Part shown: positions 43,498 to 51,625 of the stretch, one piece after another
Layout of the letters: each line of letters starts with the position of its first letter
Position numbering within the stretch: the stretch's first letter is position 1
NCBI GenBank assembly: GCA_903893815.1
Contig: CAITNS010000040.1
Location: forward strand, 124,001 to 188,000
Origin: an uncultured Bacteroidota bacterium
Lineage (GTDB): Bacteria; Bacteroidota; Bacteroidia; B-17B0; Aurantibacillaceae
Reading direction: 5' to 3'
Length of the DNA stretch: 64,000 nt
Program-made: the position numbers and the translations under genes
Notes under the pieces: generated by a model
The model's input: only the letters and a program-made list of their open reading frames with translations
What the model was told of the DNA's origin: nothing
The model's database searches: none

Positions 43498-43548
43498 TAT
43501 GAATCCGATGCTCTAACCAACTGAGCTACCTCAACATTCTTTAAAAAT

Positions 43549-43574
43549 AAAACCCTCTGATTTCAAAGGGTTTT
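43549..43574 (-). terminator. Terminator of tRNA-Arg
   Basis: AAAACCCT and AGGGTTTT arms with a 10-nt loop, followed on the minus strand by ATTTTT. It separates tRNA-Arg from the tRNA-Met array. Confidence 0.8.
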
Positions 43575-43579
43575 ACTTG

Positions 43580-43653
43580 TGATCGTGTAGGGATTCGAAC
43601 CCCAAACCTTCTCATCCGTAGTGAGATGCTCTATCCAGTTGAGCTACACAACC
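43580..43653 (-). tRNA. tRNA-Arg(ACG)
   Basis: Acceptor GGTTGTG pairs with CACGATC; D-arm GCTC AACTGGATA GAGC; anticodon arm TCTCA CTACGGA TGAGA with anticodon ACG; T-arm TGGGG TTCGAAT CCCTA; discriminator A; CCA not encoded. A34 would be edited to inosine by TadA to read CGU, CGC and CGA. Confidence 0.95.
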
Positions 43654-43673
43654 AATCCAAAAATTTTGGAGTG

Positions 43674-43703
43674 CAAATATACTTATTTTAGTTAAATTGC
43701 AAA
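43674..43703 (-). promoter_or_regulatory. tRNA operon promoter
   Basis: On the minus strand TTTG (43700-43703) is 18 nt from TATATTTG (43674-43681), an excellent match. Transcription would begin about 15 nt before tRNA-Arg. Confidence 0.65.
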
Positions 43704-43721
43704 CAATTTTAAACGATTTTT

Positions 43722-44531
43722 ATGCAATCTATTATCGAATCTATATGGAATAACCGTGAGTTATTGAAAGAATCTGCCAACCAACAAGCTATCCGTCAAA
43801 TAATTGAAGACTTAGATAAAGGTAAATTGAGAGTTGCAGAGCCAAAAATAGATGGAACTTGGCAAGTAAACGATTGGATTAAAAAAGCCGTTATTTTATA
43901 TTTTCCTATTCAACAAATGGAAACTATGGAATTAAAGCCATTTGAATACCACGACAAAATGAAATTAAAAACAAATTTCGCAGAAGCTGGCGTAAGAACA
44001 GTTCCTGGTTCTATTGCTCGATACGGAAGTTATATTTCGAAAGGTGTGATTATGATGCCAAGCTTTGTAAATATTGGCGCTTATGTTGATGAAGGAACGA
44101 TGGTAGATACGTGGGCAACAGTTGGTAGTTGTGCTCAAATTGGCAAACATGTTCATTTAAGCGGCGGTGTTGGTATTGGAGGTGTTTTAGAGCCTGTTCA
44201 GGCTGCCCCTGTAATTATTGAAGATAATTGCTTTATTGGTTCTCGTTGTATCGTAGTTGAAGGCGTTCATGTTGGCAAAGAAGCTGTTTTAGGAGCTAAT
44301 GTTTGCTTAACGATGTCAACTAAAATTATTGATGTTACTGGTTCAACCCCATTAGAGACTAAAGGTTTTATACCTGAACGCAGCGTTGTAATACCTGGTT
44401 CATATACCAAAAAATTTCCCGCTGGAGAATATCAAGTGCCCTGTGCTTTAATTATTGGCACACGTAAAGCGAGTACCGATTTAAAAACGTCATTAAACGA
44501 TGCATTAAGAGAGCATAATATTGCAGTTTAA
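43722..44531 (+). CDS. dapD: Tetrahydrodipicolinate N-succinyltransferase
   Basis: A 269-residue trimeric left-handed beta-helix enzyme of the succinylase branch of lysine/meso-diaminopimelate synthesis, so it feeds peptidoglycan. The hexapeptide-repeat core is visible: GAYVDEGTMVDTWATVGSCAQIGKHVHLSGGVGIGGVLEP, EDNCFIGSRCIVVEGVHVGKEAVLGANV. N-terminal MQSIIESIWNNRELL is family-typical. It starts only 20 nt downstream of the tRNA promoter's outer element, on the opposite strand. The GT9 gene follows after 2 bp. Confidence 0.95.
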   Translation: MQSIIESIWNNRELLKESANQQAIRQIIEDLDKGKLRVAEPKIDGTWQVNDWIKKAVILYFPIQQMETMELKPFEYHDKMKLKTNFAEAGVRTVPGSIARYGSYISKGVIMMPSFVNIGAYVDEGTMVDTWATVGSCAQIGKHVHLSGGVGIGGVLEPVQAAPVIIEDNCFIGSRCIVVEGVHVGKEAVLGANVCLTMSTKIIDVTGSTPLETKGFIPERSVVIPGSYTKKFPAGEYQVPCALIIGTRKASTDLKTSLNDALREHNIAV

Positions 44532-44533
44532 TT

Positions 44534-45514
44534 TTGGTAACACATAAAAACATACTTATTATTCAAACAGCTTTTATTGGCGACGCTATTTTGGCATCAT
44601 CAGTAGTTGAGAAAATGCATCAATTTTTTCCTCAAGCTAAAATTTCAATTTTGGTAAGGAAAGGAAATGAATCATTATATCAAGAACATCCATTCTTAAC
44701 TCAAACTTTAGTTTGGAATAAGCAAGATGGAAAATATAGAAGCTTATTTAAACTACTAAAAACCATCAGAAAACAAAAATTTGATACGATTATTAATCTA
44801 CACAGATATAGCAGTTCAGGCTTTTTAACTGCTTTTTCAAAAGCACGCTATACTTCTGGTTACGATAAAAATCCCTTCTCTTTTTTATTTGACAATAAAT
44901 CAAAACATAAAATCGGTGATGGTAGGCATGAAATAGAACGTTATAATGATTTAATAGAATCGATTACTGATAAAACTATTGTTAAACCAAAACTATATCC
45001 AAGTTTCAAGCAATTTTCAAAAATTGAACCCTTAGTAGCACAAGCATTTGTTTGTATGGCGCCATCATCTGTTTGGTTTACAAAACAATTACCAAAGGAT
45101 AAATGGATTGAATTATGTAATTCGATTCCAAAAGAAATAATTATTTATTTATTAGGCGGTCCTGCTGATAAATCATTATGCGAAGAGATAAAAAACAAAA
45201 GCACACATTCAACTATTAAAATTTTAGCAGGTGACTTATCATTATTAGAATCGTGTGAATTAATGAAGCACGCTAAAATGAATTATGTAAACGACAGCGG
45301 CCCTTTGCATTTGGCCTCTGCTGGGAATTCACCTACTACTGCATTTTTTTGTTCCACTGTTCCTACTTATGGATTTTATCCATTATCATATAACTCAACA
45401 GTGATAGAAGTAAATAATTTAGATTGTAAACCTTGCGGATTGCATGGCTATAAAACTTGTCCAAAAAACAATTTTAGATGCGGTAATGAAATCAAATTAC
45501 CATTACTTAAATAA
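44534..45514 (+). CDS. Glycosyltransferase family 9 (heptosyltransferase-like)
   Basis: A 326-residue GT-B protein. The N-terminus KNILIIQTAFIGDAILASSVVEKMHQFFPQAKISILVR is the classic GT9 start, and the C-terminal nucleotide-sugar site has GGPADK and NDSGPLHLASAGNSPTTAFF. The family adds heptose or related sugars to the lipid A-core of lipopolysaccharide or to similar glycans. The start is taken as TTG 44534, two bases after dapD, because the conserved N-terminus begins at once and no ATG is near. The 3' end overlaps the convergent T9SS type B gene by 12 bp. Confidence 0.88.
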   Translation: MVTHKNILIIQTAFIGDAILASSVVEKMHQFFPQAKISILVRKGNESLYQEHPFLTQTLVWNKQDGKYRSLFKLLKTIRKQKFDTIINLHRYSSSGFLTAFSKARYTSGYDKNPFSFLFDNKSKHKIGDGRHEIERYNDLIESITDKTIVKPKLYPSFKQFSKIEPLVAQAFVCMAPSSVWFTKQLPKDKWIELCNSIPKEIIIYLLGGPADKSLCEEIKNKSTHSTIKILAGDLSLLESCELMKHAKMNYVNDSGPLHLASAGNSPTTAFFCSTVPTYGFYPLSYNSTVIEVNNLDCKPCGLHGYKTCPKNNFRCGNEIKLPLLK

Positions 45515-48500
45515 AGTAACTGTTCCTTGTTTTTTAATTTCAGCGCCATCAATGTCTTTGGCATTAATGATATAGAAATAAGTTCCATCTGGTACATCTT
45601 TATCGTTTGTTTTACCATCCCAGCCATTTTTAATACCTTCCCAAGCAAACATTTGCAAGCCCCATCTATCAAAAATAGTACAATTAAAATCAATAATATT
45701 AAATCCAGTTACTCTAAAAACATCATTAATACTATCTCCATTAGGAGTAAACACATTAGGAATTACTATGGTTCCTGCTTGGTTTAATACGTTTATAGTT
45801 AATGAATCAATATCTAAACAAGAGCCACTTGTTACTAATAAATAAACGACATAACTTCCAACAACGTTGTAAGTTTGAGAGCTAACGGTTTGGGTGTTTG
45901 CTGAAGTACCATTACCAAAATCCCATAGATAAGTAGTTGCACCAATGCTATTATTAGTAAAATCAACCGTTAAAGGTGTTGTTCCGCTTATTGGATTAGC
46001 AGATAAACTTGCATTTAAATTTGTAACTGTTACAATGATAGTTGCGGTTGCTGTTCCACAAGAGTTGGTATTAGAAACTGTAACAGTGCCACCATTAGTT
46101 GTAACTACAGAGCCTGTATTAGAACTGTTTGACCAAGAATAAGGTGCACTTCCACCTGTAACAGTTAATGAAGCAGTTTCGTTAGGACAAATAGTTGTTG
46201 AGCTTGATGTTAAATTTAAAACAGGTAAGATGTTAGAGAAAATTGTTGTTGAAGCAGTAGCTACTCCACAAGAATTTGATACTGATACGGTAACAATTCC
46301 TGAAGTATTTACAACAGTGGTATTAGTAAAACTTCCTGTACTCCAAGAATAATTATTGACATTACTATTGGCTGTTATTGTTGATGATTGCCCTAAACAA
46401 ATTGTTGAAGAAGACTCTGAAAGAGAAACTGTTGGTGTAGCTTGCGAACTAATTGTCACACTACTTACTGCAGTGCCACAACTATTAGTTAGTGTTACTG
46501 TATACACTCCCGAGTTTGAAACAGGCATAGTTTGTGTGGTTACACCATTGCTCCAAAGATAGGTTCCAATACCAGAAGTTGAAAGAGTTGTTGTTTGCCC
46601 TGAGCATAATAAGGTTTGAGTTGCCGAAGCTGTTGTGCTTGGCAAAGCACCAACTGTAACGGTTACACTTTCTGACGCATTACCACAAGCATTTGACACA
46701 CCGCAAGAAAACACACCTGCTGAATTTAAAGAAACACTACTTGTATTAACTCCAGTACTCCATGTATAAGTTACTGGTGTGTTTATGTTTGCTTGAACTG
46801 TAGCTGTTTGTCCAGCACACAATGAAACAATATTTGTACTCAACGTAAGTGTTGGAATAGGAATAATATTTAAGGTTTGTGTCGCCTGAGAACTACCGCA
46901 AGCATTTGTTGTAGTAACTACAATTGAAGATGTGTTCACACTAAGTGTTTGTGCGGTAGCTCCACCCGTCCATAAATAATTAGCATCACTTGAGTTAGCT
47001 GTAAAAGTTAAAGAGCTTCCAGAACAAACGGTTGTTGATGGAACTGAAATTGATACTGTTGGCAAAGGACTTGTTCCTATTGTAATAGATGTTGTTGCGC
47101 TTCCACAACTTGGTGTGGTAACAGTTGCCGTGTATACGCCAGGTGTATTGACAGTATTTGTAGATGCACTGCCACTATTACTCCATGTGTAAGTTCCAGA
47201 ACTACCTGATAAAGTTAAAGAAGCAGTTTGACCACTGGCGCATATCGATGAAGAGCTTGATGCTAATGAAACAGTTGGTACACTTGTTACCACAACGTCA
47301 ACTGTGGTTGATGTGCTTCCACATAAATTTGATGTTGAAACCGTATAAATACCAGCCGTATTTAAAACAATAGAATTGGTGTTGATACTTCCTGGACTCC
47401 ACGTATAAGTTGTTGCATTTGATGTTGCAGTTACTGTAGAACTTTGCCCTGAGCATAAATTCACATTAGCATTATTAACAGAAATAGTAGGTATTGGAAT
47501 AATAGAAATCGTTTGCGTTGCTTGAGCACTTCCGCACGCATTAGTTGTAGTAACAACTATAGAAGAAGTATTAACACTTATGGTTTGCGTGGCAGCTCCA
47601 CCCGTCCATAAATAATTACCTGAACTTGAATTGGCAGTAAATGTTAAAGAACTACCAGTGCAAACTGTATTTGATGGTGCTGAAATAGAAACTGTAGGAA
47701 ATGGAATAGCGGCAACAGTAATTGAATTCACTGCAGTACCGCAACTTGGAGTGGTAACAGTTGCTGTATACACACCTGGTGACGTTATAGAAGTTGTAGC
47801 TGTATTTGCTCCATTATTCCAAAGATAGGTTCCAGAACTTCCTGATGCTGTAAGAGTAACCGTTTGTCCATTAGCACATATTGATGGAGCAGACGCTGCT
47901 ACAGATAAAGTAGGCGAAGCCGATAAAGTAACATTTACTGTGCCAGTGGCATTACCACAAGCATTAGATACATTACACGTATAGGTGCCAGCTGTATTTA
48001 ATGATACTGTATTAGTGTTGGCTGTTGTGCTCCAAGTATAAGTTACTGCTGTGTTTGCAGAGGCTGTTACAATTACGCTTTGTCCTGAACAGATAGACAC
48101 ATTTGTTGGGCTTAAAGTTAAGGTAGGCAAAGGAGTAATCGTTAGTAAAACACTATCTTTTACTGTAGTAGTTGCTGTGCCACATGCTTTTGAAATGGTA
48201 ACGTATAATTTAATGGTACCGTTTTCTAATGCACCGGGTGTATATGTTGTAGTTAAAGAGTTTGTTGGAGCAAAGGTACCAGTTGCTCCTGCTCCTAAGC
48301 TCCAATTAACAGATGTATATGCACCTGAAGCAGCAGCTGTAAAATTTTGAGTAGCCCCAACACAAATGACTTGATTAGCACCAGCATTAACAGATAATGG
48401 AATAAATGGCGCCTGACAACCTTTATTAACATAAGTAGGCGTACCAGATGGAGAAAAATCTACTGCACCTCCATCTTGAGCGCCTAAATTACCAGCTTGA

Positions 48501-49030
48501 TTAATCAATAATGTTCTATCATATGTAACGGCGTCTGTGCAACCTATTGGGGAACTAAAATTAATAGTTAATGTTCTTAATCCTGGAGCCACATTATAAT
48601 TAGCAAAGTGCCCAGATGTATTGCCAGCTGTTTGAAAAAGCACATATAATGTATCACTTAGGTTGACAAAACTTTGAGCTAATGGATTCCAAGCTGTACT
48701 TGTAATTAATAATACTTTTGCATTAGCGGGCAAAACACCAGCAACTGGTTCACGTAATAAGCCACAACCTACGATGGTGGCATTAACGGTAGCCACATCA
48801 GCAGCAGTCCCTGCATTTTGAGTTAAGCCTAACCAGCTGTTATTTGGCCAAGTAACGCTCATATTAGCTGAATTTAAGGCTGCACTACCCACTTTAAAAA
48901 TCACCATTTCATTTTGGCCTTCTTGAGAACCCGCGCAAGCATCTACTAAAATACTTTGAATTTCAAAACATTGAGATTTGACATTTAAAAATGTAATTGT
49001 AAATGATAATAGGAGTAAAAAACGTTTCAT
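45503..49030 (-). CDS. Giant Ig-like repeat protein with PKD domain and T9SS type B sorting domain
   Basis: A 1175-residue exported protein. After a signal peptide (to SQ) a lamin-tail-like domain is followed by about ten Ig-like repeats of 70-80 residues, each with two Cys, patterned SICSGQSVTVTA, YTWSTG, NTAGTYT and SNACG. Next is a PKD-like domain (TPLTVDFTNNSIGATTYLWDFGNGTSA). The C-terminus NVFTPNGDSINDVFRVTGF ... FDRWGLQMFAW ... DGTYFYIINAKD is a gliding-motility/type B sorting domain, used for SprF-type export of adhesins and gliding proteins. Two three-repeat blocks are a 636-bp duplication. It lies 62 bp downstream of another T9SS gene. Confidence 0.88.
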   Translation of the reverse strand: MKRFLLLLSFTITFLNVKSQCFEIQSILVDACAGSQEGQNEMVIFKVGSAALNSANMSVTWPNNSWLGLTQNAGTAADVATVNATIVGCGLLREPVAGVLPANAKVLLITSTAWNPLAQSFVNLSDTLYVLFQTAGNTSGHFANYNVAPGLRTLTINFSSPIGCTDAVTYDRTLLINQAGNLGAQDGGAVDFSPSGTPTYVNKGCQAPFIPLSVNAGANQVICVGATQNFTAAASGAYTSVNWSLGAGATGTFAPTNSLTTTYTPGALENGTIKLYVTISKACGTATTTVKDSVLLTITPLPTLTLSPTNVSICSGQSVIVTASANTAVTYTWSTTANTNTVSLNTAGTYTCNVSNACGNATGTVNVTLSASPTLSVAASAPSICANGQTVTLTASGSSGTYLWNNGANTATTSITSPGVYTATVTTPSCGTAVNSITVAAIPFPTVSISAPSNTVCTGSSLTFTANSSSGNYLWTGGAATQTISVNTSSIVVTTTNACGSAQATQTISIIPIPTISVNNANVNLCSGQSSTVTATSNATTYTWSPGSINTNSIVLNTAGIYTVSTSNLCGSTSTTVDVVVTSVPTVSLASSSSSICASGQTASLTLSGSSGTYTWSNSGSASTNTVNTPGVYTATVTTPSCGSATTSITIGTSPLPTVSISVPSTTVCSGSSLTFTANSSDANYLWTGGATAQTLSVNTSSIVVTTTNACGSSQATQTLNIIPIPTLTLSTNIVSLCAGQTATVQANINTPVTYTWSTGVNTSSVSLNSAGVFSCGVSNACGNASESVTVTVGALPSTTASATQTLLCSGQTTTLSTSGIGTYLWSNGVTTQTMPVSNSGVYTVTLTNSCGTAVSSVTISSQATPTVSLSESSSTICLGQSSTITANSNVNNYSWSTGSFTNTTVVNTSGIVTVSVSNSCGVATASTTIFSNILPVLNLTSSSTTICPNETASLTVTGGSAPYSWSNSSNTGSVVTTNGGTVTVSNTNSCGTATATIIVTVTNLNASLSANPISGTTPLTVDFTNNSIGATTYLWDFGNGTSANTQTVSSQTYNVVGSYVVYLLVTSGSCLDIDSLTINVLNQAGTIVIPNVFTPNGDSINDVFRVTGFNIIDFNCTIFDRWGLQMFAWEGIKNGWDGKTNDKDVPDGTYFYIINAKDIDGAEIKKQGTVTLFK

Positions 49031-49092
49031 GGAACTTAGTTTAAATTTGTACGAATTAATGATTTTTATAAAATTATATAATTACCGAATTG

Positions 49093-51102
49093 TTATTTTT
49101 GAATGATGATTTTAAAATTCTCGGTTTTGTAGGGCGACTGAACTTTTACAAAATAAAGACCCTCTGCAAGATTTTGAACATTTATTTTAGTTTGAGAATC
49201 TTTTACGGCTTCTTCTGCTAATAATTTACCGGATAAATCGAATAAACTAACAGTGCTATTTTTCGGAACTGAATTTTTGAAGTCAATTACTAAATTTTCC
49301 TCTTTTTGGTAATGATAAATTCCCCAATGATCCATTGATTTAGTGTTAACATAAACGGTATTATATATTTTAACTGCACCATTGGATTCTCTTACGGATA
49401 AACGATAATAAGTAATATAACTGTAAGGAGAATAATCCTCCATATAATAATTTTTAGCATCATTTGATTTATAAGTATGGGCTGGAATTATTCCAAATTG
49501 GTCAAAATTTACCCCGTCTCCACTTTTTTCAATCATATAATACTGTATATCCTCTTGAAAATCAACTTTCCAATAGATATCATTTTTATCATCATTTCTT
49601 ACCCCATAAAAATCAATAAGTCCTATAGGTAAAAGTGTTGGACATATACTACAAGTACCAGAAGCATTTAAAGTATATGTTATAATTTCATCTCCTCTAT
49701 CCATTACACCACCAATTGTCACCGCGCCTCCAGTAATTGTCATGGTTACAATGCCATCTCCATTTCCACAGCCACTTCCAATTGTAGAGGAAACATTTGA
49801 ACTAAAGGCTCCGCAGCCAGTCAAGTTGGCGGATTGCCCAACTAAGCTGCCTCCTATACTTGTTATAAATAATTGATCACCACCATCCATCGCAGCGTTT
49901 GAACATGCAGCACTAATTGTCGGCCTAGCTTTATATTCTGCGGTAATAGTAGCTGTGCAACCAGCTTCTAAATTATAAGTAGTTGACATATTTACCGCAC
50001 TGCAACCAGCGCCACAAGCAATGGCAGAACCACCACAAAAAGTACCAAAAGCCGAATATACGCTTGCTAAATTGCAAGGCGAAGCCCCATTGCCACAACC
50101 AAATGTGTATCCAGTTCCCATAGCGCCATTAACGGTACAAGAGCCCGAGGCAGCGGCACAAGTCAACGTTATAGTAAATGCTGCAGAACTAGATCCAGTT
50201 ACAGCAGGACTGCTACTTACAACTCTGATTAAATAACCCGTGCCAGATGCTGTACTTGCGGGAATAGTAATATTAATTGTTCCAGAATTAGCATTAGAAA
50301 CTAAAGTACCAATATTGGTTGGTGTTGCAAAACTACCACTTGAATTTGATAACTGTGCAGTATAAGTATTACCTGTAAAAGTGCCTGAAGAAGTAAAAGC
50401 AACACTACCCGAGGCCGTTATAGTACAATCAGTCAGAGCAAAAGGTGGGTTACTCACTGAGCCTGTTGTTATGGTATTAGCAGTACAATTGGCACAAGAG
50501 CAGGAATGAGATCCCAAATTTGAGATAACATCAACGTTTGACTGTGTCCATTCAGTTGCCAATGTTGGAAATGGACACGACGTTCCATTATCACCAACAC
50601 CTCCGCAAACAGCTGCATTTCTAACCAAAGTTTTATCTAATGTGGAAAATGCCCCACTTGTCCATCCTGTACCTGGGTCACAGCCTATGTTACCGACTAC
50701 ATCTAATATTACACCTGCTGTAGTTTCTAGCGTAACCGCATCATCCCCATTAAAACTTAAAGAACCTGAACTTAAATTGGAAGTAACACCTAAACTTTCT
50801 CCTGGATTTTCAATAACGCAAACTGAACAGGAAGCCAACGTACCCGAAAGTGTAAATGAAGATGTGGCTGAAGCTGCTCCATTAGCATAAACGCGAATAA
50901 CATACCCAGCTAAATTAATAGGAGCTCCTGTGCCATTATATATTTCAATAAATTTATTATTGCTACTACCTTCAATATATTCAGAAATAAATAAATTGGT
51001 TGGTTGTCCAAAACTATTAGTAAACGCAAAAACAAATACCAAAGTCAATACTTTGGATATTTGTTTTAATTTTTTTGGATTAATGTTGTAAATATTTCCC
51101 AT
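49093..51102 (-). CDS. Lamin-tail-domain secreted protein with T9SS type A domain
   Basis: A 669-residue exported protein. A signal region (VLTLVFVFAFTNSFGQ) precedes a lamin tail domain (NLFISEYIEGSSNNKFIEIYNGTGAPINLAGYVIRVY). A second beta domain and a Cys-rich part (SNAAMDGGDQLFI, VMDRGDEIITYTL, CSICPTLLPI) follow, with a fibronectin-like segment (YYMIEKSGDGVNF) and the type A sorting domain (VSLFDLSGKLLAEEAVKDSQTK ... YKTENFKIIIQK). LTD domains occur in secreted nucleases and surface proteins, but no nuclease motif is visible. It shares a domain with the divergent gene at 51626. Confidence 0.85.
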   Translation of the reverse strand: MGNIYNINPKKLKQISKVLTLVFVFAFTNSFGQPTNLFISEYIEGSSNNKFIEIYNGTGAPINLAGYVIRVYANGAASATSSFTLSGTLASCSVCVIENPGESLGVTSNLSSGSLSFNGDDAVTLETTAGVILDVVGNIGCDPGTGWTSGAFSTLDKTLVRNAAVCGGVGDNGTSCPFPTLATEWTQSNVDVISNLGSHSCSCANCTANTITTGSVSNPPFALTDCTITASGSVAFTSSGTFTGNTYTAQLSNSSGSFATPTNIGTLVSNANSGTINITIPASTASGTGYLIRVVSSSPAVTGSSSAAFTITLTCAAASGSCTVNGAMGTGYTFGCGNGASPCNLASVYSAFGTFCGGSAIACGAGCSAVNMSTTYNLEAGCTATITAEYKARPTISAACSNAAMDGGDQLFITSIGGSLVGQSANLTGCGAFSSNVSSTIGSGCGNGDGIVTMTITGGAVTIGGVMDRGDEIITYTLNASGTCSICPTLLPIGLIDFYGVRNDDKNDIYWKVDFQEDIQYYMIEKSGDGVNFDQFGIIPAHTYKSNDAKNYYMEDYSPYSYITYYRLSVRESNGAVKIYNTVYVNTKSMDHWGIYHYQKEENLVIDFKNSVPKNSTVSLFDLSGKLLAEEAVKDSQTKINVQNLAEGLYFVKVQSPYKTENFKIIIQK

Positions 51103-51625
51103 TTTAAAAAAATTTTCAATTTATTTAAAGCGGTTTAGGATTTGTTTTTCGATTGTAAAAACTCCTGTAGGGTGCTCGCTTCTGTTAATTATATAAATAA
51201 TTAAAGCGGTTTCGGAACCGTTTTTCAAATCACTTAAACACTGAAAAACGCCTCTAGGGTGTTCACTTTAGGGTACAAATGTAGTATAAAGTTGTAAAAG
51301 AATTATATATTATGAGTTAAGCTAATGTTAATTAACGTAATCTTATTAAAAAATACAAACATTCTAGCTAATTCTAGCAATTTCTTTCATGTGTAGATAT
51401 TTATTTTTTTAATTGTCATATGGTATTCGCCTTGTAACTTCATTGGTGTTTGTGCGTTTCGACACATGGCTATTTCATATGTAAACTAAACTACTTTTTT
51501 ATGTAAAATCTATTATAAATATGTGTACAGTTTCAGTTATTTATTTGAACGATATTTTTCTATAACAATTTATTAATATGCAACATACACCTCTGTTCTA
51601 AGTTTGCAAAAACAAAAAGATTTAA
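51103..51625. other. Divergent intergenic region with a duplicated leader motif
   Basis: No ORF. In the sense of the 49093-51102 gene it holds two imperfect copies of a 56-67 bp block: outer copy 51201-51267 (CACCCTAGAGG at one end, AACCGCTTTAA at the other) and inner copy 51125-51180 (CACCCTACAGG, AACCGCTTTAA). A CGGTT/AACCG hairpin (51206-51219) lies in the outer copy. The half nearer 51626 is plain AT-rich DNA. Confidence 0.6.
51276..51283 (-). promoter_or_regulatory. Candidate -7 box for the LTD gene
   Basis: TACATTTG on the minus strand fits TAnnTTTG. It would give a leader of about 165 nt containing both copies of the duplicated motif. No clear -33 partner. Confidence 0.4.

Larger units (their letters stand above)
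43268..43531. repeat. Three 88-bp tandem units of truncated tRNA-Met plus palindrome
   Basis: Units 43268-43355, 43356-43443 and 43444-43531 have exactly the same period. Read on the minus strand, units 1 and 3 carry the tRNA-Met 5' half (acceptor, D-arm, CAT loop), then TCCGCTAGCTAGCGGA or one-base variant, a decayed T-arm (AGGAG TTCATAG TTCTT) and an AT-rich spacer of about 20 nt. The 3' acceptor strand is missing. Unit 2 has its D-arm replaced by a second palindrome (43422-43437) with no change of unit length. Units 1 and 3 differ by a single base. Confidence 0.9.

Noticed and set aside
43268-43531. CRISPR-like repeat array
   Set aside because: Units are 88 bp with no variable spacers and are fragments of a tRNA gene; no cas genes.
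45945-48350. Open frames on the plus strand inside the type B T9SS gene
   Set aside because: Val/Thr-rich complement of the Ig-like repeats; not independent genes.
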